In this document: one piece after another, positions 27,746-35,692 of the stretch
How positions within the stretch are numbered: the stretch's first letter is position 1
Layout: each line of letters begins with the position of its first letter
Source of the DNA: Dyadobacter koreensis
GTDB taxonomy: Bacteria > Bacteroidota > Bacteroidia > Cytophagales > Spirosomataceae
Direction: 5' to 3'
Length of the DNA stretch: 64,000 nt
NCBI RefSeq assembly: GCF_900108855.1
Contig: NZ_FNXY01000003.1
Coordinates: forward strand, 434,001 to 498,000
Notes under the pieces: generated by a model
What the model was told of the DNA's origin: nothing
Database searches by the model: none
Seen by the model: only the letters and a program-made list of their open reading frames with translations
Program-made: the position numbers and the translations under genes

Positions 27746-28966
27746 ATGAGCGAAATTTCATCAAAAGATAACATACCAAATATTGGTTTTAACGAAGCCG
27801 AACTTGATTTTATACAAAAATACAAGGACGAAGACGTAACCAAACTGGTATTAAAATCAACTCAGTTTAAAGAGCTGGATGTTAAAAAATTAGCTGCTCA
27901 GATTCTTTCACGTCAAAAAGCATTAAAAAAATTACCGGAATGGTCAGCCTTTGAAAAGCTGATTTTCCCTCCGGCCCTTTCGGTTGAACAATGTTCTTCG
28001 GAGGCAACTGCGAAGTACAAATCATCAATTATTTCTGGCAGGACACTGGTTGATATTACCGGAGGAATGGGCGTCGATTCTTTTTATCTTAGCAAAAATT
28101 TTGACGAAACCCATTACTACGAACAACAGGAAGAAGTCGCAAAAACAGCGCTTTATAATTTTGATTTACTAGATGCAAAAAACATTACGGTACATAATCA
28201 GGATTCAATCGCTTCGCTTTCTAATTCAGATGGTAATTTTGACTGGATTTATGCAGATCCTGCGCGACGGGATGCCAATCGCCAGAAAGTAGTTTTATTA
28301 TCAGATTGCGCTCCTGACGTAAAATTCCACTTGCCTATGCTATTTGAGCATACATCCAAAATCCTTCTAAAGACTTCCCCGCTTCTTGATATAGATTTAG
28401 CTGCCAATGAGTTAAAATCAGTAAAAGAGATCCACGTGATGGGTTATGAGCAAGAATGTAAAGAGCTGCTTTTTATAATAGACAAAGGCGTTTCGGACGA
28501 AGATTTCTTAATTAAAGCGCAAATTATAGATTCTTCCGGAACCGTAATTCATAGTGTTTCTTTCACCAGAAAACAGGAACGTGAAGCAGAAATCGAATTC
28601 AGTGGACCGCTGTCCTATTTATATGAACCGCATCCTGCTGTTCTCAAAGCCGGCGCATTCAAATATCTCGGAATCGCTTTCGGCGTGAAAAAACTGGCAG
28701 TTCATAGTCATTTATATACATCTGAAAAACGCGTCGAAAATTTTCCAGGACGGGTTTTTCAGGTCAATGGCGTTTGTAAACCGGATGCAAAGGAAATTAA
28801 CAGCCACATTGCCGGTAACAAAGCAAACCTGACGATAAGAAATTTTCCTGCAAAAATTGATGACCTGAGAAAAAAGTGGCGTCTTAAGGAAGGTGGTGAT
28901 TTTTACCTCTTTGCTACAACGCTTTTTGATCAGAGAAAGGCAGTAGTTGTGACAAAAAAACTATAA
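27746..28966 (+). CDS. Class I SAM-dependent methyltransferase with THUMP-like domain
   Basis: 406 residues. The N-terminal 90 residues are helical (FIQKYKDEDVTKLVLKS). The methyltransferase core has VDITGGMGVDSFYLSKNF (SAM loop), EEVAKTALYNFDLLDAKNI, and a motif IV variant IYADPARRDANRQKVV. The last 80 residues resemble a THUMP-like domain (FPGRVFQVNGVCKPDAKE ... KKWRLKEGGDFYLFATT). DPAR is unusual against the DPPY/NPPY seen in base methylases, so an RNA or other substrate is possible. Its target is unknown. It is separate from acs, with its own start region. Confidence 0.85.
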   Translation: MSEISSKDNIPNIGFNEAELDFIQKYKDEDVTKLVLKSTQFKELDVKKLAAQILSRQKALKKLPEWSAFEKLIFPPALSVEQCSSEATAKYKSSIISGRTLVDITGGMGVDSFYLSKNFDETHYYEQQEEVAKTALYNFDLLDAKNITVHNQDSIASLSNSDGNFDWIYADPARRDANRQKVVLLSDCAPDVKFHLPMLFEHTSKILLKTSPLLDIDLAANELKSVKEIHVMGYEQECKELLFIIDKGVSDEDFLIKAQIIDSSGTVIHSVSFTRKQEREAEIEFSGPLSYLYEPHPAVLKAGAFKYLGIAFGVKKLAVHSHLYTSEKRVENFPGRVFQVNGVCKPDAKEINSHIAGNKANLTIRNFPAKIDDLRKKWRLKEGGDFYLFATTLFDQRKAVVVTKKL

Positions 28967-29000
28967 TGTCTATTCAATTTTTGACTTAAATTTTTAGAAA

Positions 29001-29639
29001 ATGAAATCTCAAATTCGCTCAATATTGGCGGCTGCCTTACTATTGACCACACTCTCGTTAAATGCCCAAACCATTTCTCCCGGCAAACAAACCATTGACA
29101 AGCAGGAATATTTCGGATTAAATCTTAATCAGAATATCGCAGAAAAATATCTCAGCAAATACTGGGAAAGTTATCTTGACAAGTTTGGGAAGGTAAAAAG
29201 TAAACGTGGCGTTTACAGCATCGAGAAAGCGTCCATTCCATCCGTATCAAATGCGCCAGTTCAGCTTACCAGTCAGATTAATTCAGGCAAGGATCTTTCT
29301 CAGGTTTTCCTGGCACTTTATGTGAACGGACAATATGTTACCAATGCTTCTGACGACATATATAAAAATGCAGAAAGTATTTTAAGAGACTTTTCTGATT
29401 ACGCAGGCGTCCGCGAAGAAGCACGTGTTGCCGATGAAATTTTCACAAGTTCTGAAAAAAGTTACCAGAAACAAACGAAGGATAACGACAACACTGCCAA
29501 AGAAATAGAAAAAACAGAAAAGAAATTAACCGAGATGCGCGCGGAACTGGAAAAGAAAAAACTGGAAGCTGAAAATTCTCTTGTTGACTTACAGAATAAA
29601 CAGAAAACGTTAGAAGCTGCAAAAAGCCGTGTAAAATAA
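29001..29639 (+). CDS. Secreted protein with C-terminal coiled coil, unknown function
   Basis: 212 residues with a signal peptide (MKSQIRSILAAALLLTTLSLNAQ). Residues 25-150 form a globular part (YFGLNLNQNIAEKYLSKYW, VFLALYVNGQYVTNASDD). Residues 155-210 are a long charged coiled coil (KDNDNTAKEIEKTEKKLTEM ... LEKKKLEAENSL). I do not recognise a family. A periplasmic scaffold or adaptor role is possible but is only inference. It lies 34 nt after the methyltransferase and is closed by its own terminator. Confidence 0.75.
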   Translation: MKSQIRSILAAALLLTTLSLNAQTISPGKQTIDKQEYFGLNLNQNIAEKYLSKYWESYLDKFGKVKSKRGVYSIEKASIPSVSNAPVQLTSQINSGKDLSQVFLALYVNGQYVTNASDDIYKNAESILRDFSDYAGVREEARVADEIFTSSEKSYQKQTKDNDNTAKEIEKTEKKLTEMRAELEKKKLEAENSLVDLQNKQKTLEAAKSRVK

Positions 29640-29658
29640 ATCGTTCTGATATCAATCG

Positions 29659-29690
29659 AAGGTGAGTCTGGAAACGAGCTCACCTTTTTT
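29659..29690 (+). terminator. Rho-independent terminator of the coiled-coil gene
   Basis: AAGGTGAG (29659-29666) pairs with CTCACCTT (29679-29686), followed by a T run to 29690 on the plus strand. It lies 20 nt after the stop. Confidence 0.85.
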
Positions 29691-29696
29691 ATAAAC

Positions 29697-30377
29697 TTAT
29701 ATTAAATCAAATGCCCGGGCATACTCGGAAAAATCGTACGAAGAACTTATTCCAAGTTTTCTTTTGATATTTTTGCGATGTGCGTCAACCGTTGCAGAAG
29801 CAATATGAAGGGAATCACCGATTTCCGGAGAGCTTTGACCCAAAGCGACAAGCTTTAAAATTTCCTTTTCCCTCTTACCCAATCTGGAAAACTTCTGGTA
29901 GTTATTTCTTAGAAAATTATTTTCTCGCAACAAACGCTCTGCTTTTAGTGGCATATGTTTCATGTCGTCAATTGCCGTAGCAGTTGTAATAATTAGATAT
30001 GGAGCTCCATTTTCATCCTTCAAAAAGATGCGGGTCGAGCTGATATACCAAGCCCAGTCATCCCGGTTTGCATGTTTGACCTGTTGCAAATAGGCCACAC
30101 TTTGATCCATATCATTGTTCATCAGCATCTTTCTGAACTTTGGCCAATAATCATCAGAGTCTTCAATGTTGAAAAAACGATATTGATATTCAGCCTTTAT
30201 TTCCTGCAATTCTTCCAGAGTCATTTCCAGTAATTTCAATCCCCTGGGCGACATATAGACAACAGAAAAATCGCTGATTTTAGAAATTATAACTATAACC
30301 GGAAGTCTGTCGGCTATGTCATCAATTGCTTTCACACGCTCAGCCACGAGGCTTTCAAAAGATCCTTTGAGCAGCAT
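29697..30377 (-). CDS. LuxR-family transcriptional regulator with PAS-like sensor domain
   Basis: 226 residues. The first 140 residues form a PAS-like domain with IVIISKISDFSVVYMSPRGLKLL, ADIDYQYRFFNIED-type strands and WAWYISSTRIFLKDENGAPYLI. The C-terminus is a LuxR helix-turn-helix: LGKREKEILKLVALGQSSPEIGD, then IASATVDAHRKNIKRKLG. There is no receiver phosphorylation motif, so a ligand or redox signal may act on the PAS part directly. The family is common as lone regulators in Bacteroidota. It has no paired kinase here, and its targets are unknown. Confidence 0.88.
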   Translation of the reverse strand: MLLKGSFESLVAERVKAIDDIADRLPVIVIISKISDFSVVYMSPRGLKLLEMTLEELQEIKAEYQYRFFNIEDSDDYWPKFRKMLMNNDMDQSVAYLQQVKHANRDDWAWYISSTRIFLKDENGAPYLIITTATAIDDMKHMPLKAERLLRENNFLRNNYQKFSRLGKREKEILKLVALGQSSPEIGDSLHIASATVDAHRKNIKRKLGISSSYDFSEYARAFDLI

Positions 30378-30461
30378 GGTTGGTTAGGTTACGATGATTA
30401 TGGTTGAGAAATATAGTACAAATTATACTAACATTTCTGGCGACTAAAAATTTTCTGGCAA

Positions 30462-30492
30462 AAAATTAGCGGGCAGCAATAATGCTGCCCGC
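30462..30492 (-). terminator. Rho-independent terminator of the ArsC-like gene
   Basis: GCGGGCAGCA (30469-30478) pairs with TGCTGCCCGC (30483-30492), with a 4-nt loop. On the minus strand it is followed by TAATTTTTTG. Confidence 0.85.
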
Positions 30493-30520
30493 CAGGCAAA
30501 AAATGTTAATATTGAGTTAT

Positions 30521-30874
30521 TTACAAAAAGGTTTCTTCATATTCCTTTTCTGAAAAACCAAGTGCAACTGCTTTTCCCGAAGCATCTTCAATAAGCGGTC
30601 TTTTAATAACAGAATTTTTTTCGATCATTAAATCCGTTGCCGATTTTTCATCCACAACGGCCGTTTTTTCTTCATCAGATAATTGCTTCCAGGTGGTTCC
30701 AGCCTTGTTGACCAGCTTTTCCCATGGATAATATTTGAACCAGTCTGTAATTTTTTCGGCGCTTATCCCTTTCTTTTTGTAGTCATGAAAAGTGTAGGGA
30801 ATACCTTTTTCATCCAGCCATGTCCTCGCTTTTTTTACTGTGTTGCAATTTGGAATTCCGTATACGGTAAACAT
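30521..30874 (-). CDS. ArsC/Spx family reductase (YffB-like)
   Basis: 117 residues. Thioredoxin-like fold with the redox Cys in YGIPNCNTVKKARTWLDEKG and the C-terminal IEKNSVIKRPLIED loop that shapes the active site in this family. YffB-type proteins bind glutathione or bacillithiol but have no proven arsenate activity; Spx branch proteins regulate transcription in Firmicutes. Which applies here is not clear. It follows the symporter by 33 nt and is probably cotranscribed with it. Confidence 0.9.
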   Translation of the reverse strand: MFTVYGIPNCNTVKKARTWLDEKGIPYTFHDYKKKGISAEKITDWFKYYPWEKLVNKAGTTWKQLSDEEKTAVVDEKSATDLMIEKNSVIKRPLIEDASGKAVALGFSEKEYEETFL

Positions 30875-30907
30875 ATGACAATCTTGGCCGGGGCCATTTA
30901 ATATTAA

Positions 30908-32305
30908 TTATGCGGCAATTACTTCTTCTTCTACTACCTTATCAGACAAATGCATTTTCTCGTCGTCAAGTTCCCCTTCCCAACGGGCAATTACGGCTGT
31001 TGCAAGACAGTTTCCGGTTACGTTTGTGGAAGTTCTCGCCATGTCCATCAGTTCATCGATACCCATCAACAATAAAACCGGCCACTCAGGCATTCCAAAA
31101 TTTGCAATCGCTCCAAGTAAGATAACAAGAGTCGCGCGCGGGATACCGGCAACGCCTTTACTGGTCAGCATTAATAAAAACACCATCGAAAGCTGCTGCC
31201 CGATTGACATATCCGTTCCGGTTGCCTGGGCCACAAAAACCGTTGCAAGCGAAAGATAAAGTGTCGAACCATCCAGATTAAAACTGTAACCCGTCGGCAT
31301 TACAAAAGAAACGATCTGACGCGGAACACCAAATTTTTCCATTTTTTCCATGGCCTTAGGTAAAGCAGATTCTGAGCTGGTCGTTGCGAAAGCAATAGAA
31401 ACAGGCTCAAAAATATTCTTAACAAACTTGATAATCGGGATACGGGCAAAAAGCATGATCGGAACAAAAATCAATAAAATAAATGCGGCAAGCGCGCAAT
31501 AAAGTGTCGCAAGCATCAACGCAAGATTTTTCAAAACATCAATTCCCATATGCCCTACGGTTTCCGCAATAGCAGCACCTACGCCAATCGGCGCAAAAAG
31601 CATGATGATCTTTGTGAATTTGAACATCACTTCTGCCAAGGTTTCGATGCCGGCAACAAATTTTTCTTTTTTGACGGCTGGAATTAAAGCAAGACTGATA
31701 CCAAAAAGAACACTAAAGACAACGACCTGAAGAACTTCGCCATGATAGATTGACTTCGCTATGTTTTCAGGAAATGAGTGCGTAATGATGTCCTGCCAGG
31801 TTTGATCAGCCACTTTCGGCAATGCGGCATTCAGGTTTGCGGGAGGTATAATCCCCGCGCCAGGCTTGAACCAGTTAGCGAAAAACAACCCAATTAAAAG
31901 TGCAAACGTTGTCACAACTTCAAAATACACTAATGATTTCCATCCCATACGACCAACCTGCTTAAGATCAGAATGGCCTGCGATACCGGTTACCAATGTT
32001 GCAAAAAGAAGCGGAGCAATAACAGTTTTGATCATTTGAAGGAAAATCTGTCTCAAAAAATGAAGACCTGTTCCTATTTCCGGAAAATCATACCCGATTT
32101 CCGTTCCGACCACCATTGAAATAAGAATGGATGTCGTTAAATTTCTTTTAATAATTGCAAAAACGATGAGCCCTGCGATTGCAGCCCAGCGAAGTCCTAC
32201 TAATACGTCTGTGGAAATAGAAATGATTTGGTAGGCGTTGAGTACTGTGGCAAGCGCAGCAATCGTGATAAGAGCCAGATTTACAATAGTAATTTTGTTC
32301 TTCAT
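30908..32305 (-). CDS. Dicarboxylate/amino acid:cation symporter (DAACS family)
   Basis: 465 residues with about eight to ten membrane segments. Family landmarks: LLFATLVTGIAGH, IEFFKTLVMFAPIGVG-type region (KFTKIIMLFAPIGVGAAIAE), the reentrant-loop motif AFATTSSESALPKAMEKM, then VMPTGYSFNLDGSTLYLSLATVFVAQ and the C-terminal DELMDMARTSTNVTGNCLATAVIARWEGE. These contain the Na+/substrate residues of GltPh-like transporters. It imports glutamate, aspartate or C4-dicarboxylates in symport with Na+ or H+; the precise substrate is unknown. It precedes the ArsC-like gene by 33 nt. Confidence 0.95.
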   Translation of the reverse strand: MKNKITIVNLALITIAALATVLNAYQIISISTDVLVGLRWAAIAGLIVFAIIKRNLTTSILISMVVGTEIGYDFPEIGTGLHFLRQIFLQMIKTVIAPLLFATLVTGIAGHSDLKQVGRMGWKSLVYFEVVTTFALLIGLFFANWFKPGAGIIPPANLNAALPKVADQTWQDIITHSFPENIAKSIYHGEVLQVVVFSVLFGISLALIPAVKKEKFVAGIETLAEVMFKFTKIIMLFAPIGVGAAIAETVGHMGIDVLKNLALMLATLYCALAAFILLIFVPIMLFARIPIIKFVKNIFEPVSIAFATTSSESALPKAMEKMEKFGVPRQIVSFVMPTGYSFNLDGSTLYLSLATVFVAQATGTDMSIGQQLSMVFLLMLTSKGVAGIPRATLVILLGAIANFGMPEWPVLLLMGIDELMDMARTSTNVTGNCLATAVIARWEGELDDEKMHLSDKVVEEEVIAA

Positions 32306-32509
32306 AAAAGAATTTTGGAGATGACGTAACAGTTTGGAATGGTAAACTTAGCTAAATTCGGATAAACGCATGCATTAAAGTTGTCTACAAATTCAACCTT
32401 TCACGAAATAAATTCTATACATTGGACGATTTAATTGAATATTTGTATTATTTTTTTTAGCTTTCTAAAAATAATCAATTGTTTCTCAACTTCACAAACT
32501 TCAACTATA

Positions 32510-32947
32510 ATGGGTCCCAGACTTATTCTCGAAAACGAATTAGAACCAATTTTTTTAGGCAAATTCCCTCCATTCCCAGACGACGTTAAAGAATTTCTTG
32601 TCAAATATGGACCCTATTTCATTCTTGTTGCTGCGGTCTTCATGCTGTTCGGGCTTCTGGCTGCCTTCGGGATTGGAACCGCTGCCATTGGAATTGGTGT
32701 TGTTGCTTACGGCAGCGGATTTATGATGTACATCGGCTTGCTTATTGCGGCAATTATCGCGATCATTTACCTGATGGCCTTTTCTCCGCTCCGTGCCCGA
32801 AAAAAAGCAGGATGGAACCTCATGTATTACGCTTTAATCCTGAGTTTATTATCCAGCCTTATCCAACTCGCTTTGCTATCCGTTCTGATTGGTGGCGTGC
32901 TTGGGTTCTGGGTTTTATTCCAGATAAGAGATAAATATATCTTGTAA
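32510..32947 (+). CDS. Small membrane protein of unknown function
   Basis: 145 residues from the ATG at 32510 (MGPRLILENELEP); the longer frame begins at a TTG (32435). It has three to four membrane helices: FILVAAVFMLFGLLAAFGIG, GIGVVAYGSGFMMYIGLLIAAIIAII, then YYALILSLLSSLIQLALLSV and GGVLGFWVLFQIRDKY. There are no enzymatic motifs. The pattern resembles small chromatin- or channel-unrelated membrane proteins of Bacteroidota; I cannot name the family. It is monocistronic and ends at a strong terminator. Confidence 0.75.
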   Translation: MGPRLILENELEPIFLGKFPPFPDDVKEFLVKYGPYFILVAAVFMLFGLLAAFGIGTAAIGIGVVAYGSGFMMYIGLLIAAIIAIIYLMAFSPLRARKKAGWNLMYYALILSLLSSLIQLALLSVLIGGVLGFWVLFQIRDKYIL

Positions 32948-32965
32948 ATAAAATAACAGTTTCAA

Positions 32966-33007
32966 AAAGAAAGAGTAAGCAGAAAAACTGCTTACTCTTT
33001 CTTTTTT
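32966..33007 (+). terminator. Strong 17-bp terminator hairpin
   Basis: A perfect 17-bp inverted repeat (32966-32982 with 32988-33004) with a five-A loop and a T run to 33007. It ends the small-membrane-protein gene. Confidence 0.9.
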
Positions 33008-33158
33008 ACCACTAATCCGCATAATTGCGCATTTGTCAGTCTCCATTTTTGTAAACGCTGCGATACTTTGCATCTTTGGAACGCAGATTAAAATAGTCTG
33101 ACTATCTTCATCATAAATTGCGAATAATTCGCAATTAAAGTCATTACCCTATACAAGA

Positions 33159-34073
33159 ATGAATATTATTGAAGTACAAAACATTACGAAGGATTACTCA
33201 AATCATCGTGCTCTGGATGATGTTAGTATCAATATTCCAAAAGGCTGCATATTCGGGCTCCTCGGACCGAACGGGGCGGGAAAGACCTCCCTCATCAGGA
33301 TCATCAACCAAATCACAGGCCCGGATTCCGGCAAAGTTTTTTTTGATGGCGAACCGTTGGGGCCAAAACACATATCAAAAATCGGTTATCTCCCTGAAGA
33401 ACGGGGGTTATACAAAAAGATGAAAGTTGGTGAACAGCTCCTTTATCTCGCGCAATTAAAAGGCCTTACTAAAAATGAGGCCATGGAGAAGTTGAAAATC
33501 TGGTTTGTAAAATTCGATATCAAAACATGGTGGGACAAAAGTGTTTCAGACCTTTCGAAAGGTATGCAGCAAAAGGTTCAGTTTGTTTCGACGGTTTTAC
33601 ATGAACCCGACCTCATTATTCTTGATGAACCGTTTTCAGGTTTCGACCCGATCAATGCCAATCTGATCCGGGACGAAATTCTCGAATTGAAACAAAAAGG
33701 CAGCACGATTATTTTTTCAACACACAGGATGGAAACTGTTGAGGAACTTTGCGACAATATCGCCTTGATCCACAGAGCGAAAAAAGTCCTTGATGGTCCG
33801 AAAATGCTGATTAAGGAGCAATTTAAGACCAATACATTTTTTGTTGAATACCGCGGGCTTCTTAATGGTTTTGACCAAAAGTATCAGCTTGAAAAAACGA
33901 TAGTGCTGGAAAACGATTTTCTACGAACTAATATTCACCTACCTGCCACTGTAACTGCAAACGAGCTCTTAACCGATCTTTTACCACAAGTGGAGATCCG
34001 TGCATTCGGCGAGAATATTCCTACGATGAGCGATATTTTCATGCGTGCGGTAAATGAAATTCCGGAAGCGTAA
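33159..34073 (+). CDS. ABC transporter ATP-binding protein
   Basis: 304 residues. Walker A GPNGAGKTS at 36-44, signature LSKGM at 132-136, Walker B LIILDEP at 152-158 with the H-loop in FSTHRM. The N-terminal NITKDYSNHRALDDVS is typical of ABC-2 exporter ATPases, and the 80-residue C-terminal extension is the NatA-like DUF4162 region. It works with the permease gene 46 nt downstream. The exported substrate is unknown; Na+ or lipid export is only a family-level guess. Confidence 0.93.
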   Translation: MNIIEVQNITKDYSNHRALDDVSINIPKGCIFGLLGPNGAGKTSLIRIINQITGPDSGKVFFDGEPLGPKHISKIGYLPEERGLYKKMKVGEQLLYLAQLKGLTKNEAMEKLKIWFVKFDIKTWWDKSVSDLSKGMQQKVQFVSTVLHEPDLIILDEPFSGFDPINANLIRDEILELKQKGSTIIFSTHRMETVEELCDNIALIHRAKKVLDGPKMLIKEQFKTNTFFVEYRGLLNGFDQKYQLEKTIVLENDFLRTNIHLPATVTANELLTDLLPQVEIRAFGENIPTMSDIFMRAVNEIPEA

Positions 34074-34119
34074 TCTTCGTTTGTCTGCTACCTCAAGTAC
34101 TCTTTAAAAATCTAAAAAA

Positions 34120-35448
34120 ATGCGGAATATATTACTGGTTATTCAACGGGAATACATGGTCAGGGTCAAGAAAAAGTCCTTTTTGATCATGACAATTCTG
34201 GCTCCCGTCCTTTTTGTGGGAGGCTATGCCCTGGTTATTTGGATGGCAATCAGTTCGGTCGACAGCAAAACCGTGCAGGTCGTTGACGAAAGCGGACTGT
34301 TCACCGACGAATTCAAAGATTCAGAATCTTTGAAATTTTCCTATGTCAAAGGTTCTATTGATTCTGCCAAGGCACAGTTTAAAGACAGTCAGGCCAACGC
34401 GCTGGTATACATTCCTGCAAATGTGATCGCATCACCTAAAAGCGTCCGCATATATGCTCCGAAGAATGTAAGTATGGAGCTGAAATCAGAAATTGAAAAA
34501 GTAATTGAAAAACAGATTGAAAATATTAAACTCTCAGAGGCTGGAATAACGCATAAAATCCTGGAAGATTCCCGGGTAAATGTCAGTTCTGAGACTATCA
34601 GCCTGAGCGAAGAAGGTGAAAAAACGAGCAGTTCAGGTGCAGCAACAATCATCGGTGGTATCTGTGCATTTTTAATCTATATGTCTGTTTTCATTTACGG
34701 TACGCAGGTAATGCGCGGCGTAACGGAAGAAAAAACAAGCCGGATCGTGGAAGTGATCATTTCTTCGGTAAAGCCTTATCAATTGATGATGGGCAAAATT
34801 ATCGGCGTGGCGCTGGTTGGCCTCACCCAATTTGTGCTCTGGATTTTCCTTACTGTCTCGTTGACGGCGCTGGCTACGACAGTTCTCAGTTCGAAAATGC
34901 CAAAAGATTCCCAGCAGATTCAACAGGAAATGGGTAAAATGCAAAAAGGCATGCCGGCTTCCAACATGCCGGGCGGTAACGTGGACAATCCGGTTGCGGA
35001 GGTGCTTGGAGCGGTGAACAGCCTTAATATCCCCCTGATTATTGGATGTTTCCTGTTTTATTATTTGGGAGGATATCTTTTTTACAGCGCGCTTTTCGGA
35101 GCGGTCGGAGCCGCCGTCGATAATGATGCGGATACCCAGCAATTTATGCTTCCGATCACGCTGCCAATTATTTTCTCTTTCGTTTTTGCTCAGTTTGTGC
35201 TGCGTGATCCTGATGGAAACCTGGCGTTCTGGACATCCATGATTCCGTTCACTTCACCCATAATCATGATGGTGAGGATTCCGTTCGGCGTTCCGGCCTG
35301 GCAGATCGCCCTTTCGATGGTACTGCTTGTTCTGGGATTCATCGGTACGATCTGGATAGCATCCAGAATTTATCGCGTCGGAATTTTGATGTATGGTAAA
35401 AAAGTAACGTACAAGGAACTTGCGAAATGGATATTTTACAAAGTTTAA
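34120..35448 (+). CDS. ABC-2 type transporter permease (NatB-like)
   Basis: 442 residues. The first helix (FLIMTILAPVLFVGGYALVIWM) is followed by a large extracytoplasmic loop to about residue 180. The rest holds five membrane helices, with GVTEEKTSRIVEVIISSV, KIIGVALVGLTQFVLWI, FYYLGGYLFYSALFGAVGAAV and a C-terminal SRIYRVGILMYGKK. This layout fits the COG1668/NatB branch of ABC-2 permeases. It pairs with the ATPase gene upstream. Both genes stand alone between a terminator and a nested inverted repeat, so the substrate is not given by context. Confidence 0.92.
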   Translation: MRNILLVIQREYMVRVKKKSFLIMTILAPVLFVGGYALVIWMAISSVDSKTVQVVDESGLFTDEFKDSESLKFSYVKGSIDSAKAQFKDSQANALVYIPANVIASPKSVRIYAPKNVSMELKSEIEKVIEKQIENIKLSEAGITHKILEDSRVNVSSETISLSEEGEKTSSSGAATIIGGICAFLIYMSVFIYGTQVMRGVTEEKTSRIVEVIISSVKPYQLMMGKIIGVALVGLTQFVLWIFLTVSLTALATTVLSSKMPKDSQQIQQEMGKMQKGMPASNMPGGNVDNPVAEVLGAVNSLNIPLIIGCFLFYYLGGYLFYSALFGAVGAAVDNDADTQQFMLPITLPIIFSFVFAQFVLRDPDGNLAFWTSMIPFTSPIIMMVRIPFGVPAWQIALSMVLLVLGFIGTIWIASRIYRVGILMYGKKVTYKELAKWIFYKV

Positions 35449-35473
35449 TAATATTATAATTTTTCCTTTTCAC

Positions 35474-35527
35474 GTGCCTCCGACACTTCCCGGCTATATT
35501 TTTTACAGCCAAATTTGTCGGAGGCAC
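35474..35527. repeat. Nested inverted repeat downstream of the ABC permease
   Basis: GTGCCTCCGACA (35474-35485) pairs with TGTCGGAGGCAC (35516-35527). Inside, GGCT and AGCC can form a second stem. There is no obvious U run right after it. It lies 26 nt past the permease stop. Confidence 0.5.
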
Positions 35528-35559
35528 TTCGTTTAACACTTTTTAAGACCACCTAACCC

Positions 35560-35588
35560 TTGCCGTTGAGGTTATTTTGCTAATTTTG
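35560..35588 (+). promoter_or_regulatory. Candidate Bacteroidota promoter of the DUF2723 gene
   Basis: TTG at 35560-35562 and TAATTTTG at 35581-35588 (exact TAnnTTTG) are 18 nt apart, close to the usual -33/-7 spacing. The ATG follows about 104 nt downstream. This is the best-formed promoter in the window. Confidence 0.5.
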
Positions 35589-35692
35589 AGGCACCGATTA
35601 AATATGCAGTTATTTTTTGGAGTACTGTGGCCATGTTTATCCGCTTTCACTTCCGGGACTTACCTGTAAACTTATAACCATAAACTATTATA

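Noticed and set aside
33159-35448. ABC pair as a lantibiotic or antibiotic immunity system
   Set aside because: No precursor peptide, regulator or immunity lipoprotein is adjacent, so only a generic ABC-2 exporter can be supported.
35604-35669. 21-codon frame just upstream of the DUF2723 gene, possible leader peptide
   Set aside because: It has no attenuation-type amino acid run and no following stem that would couple to it, so it is more likely chance.
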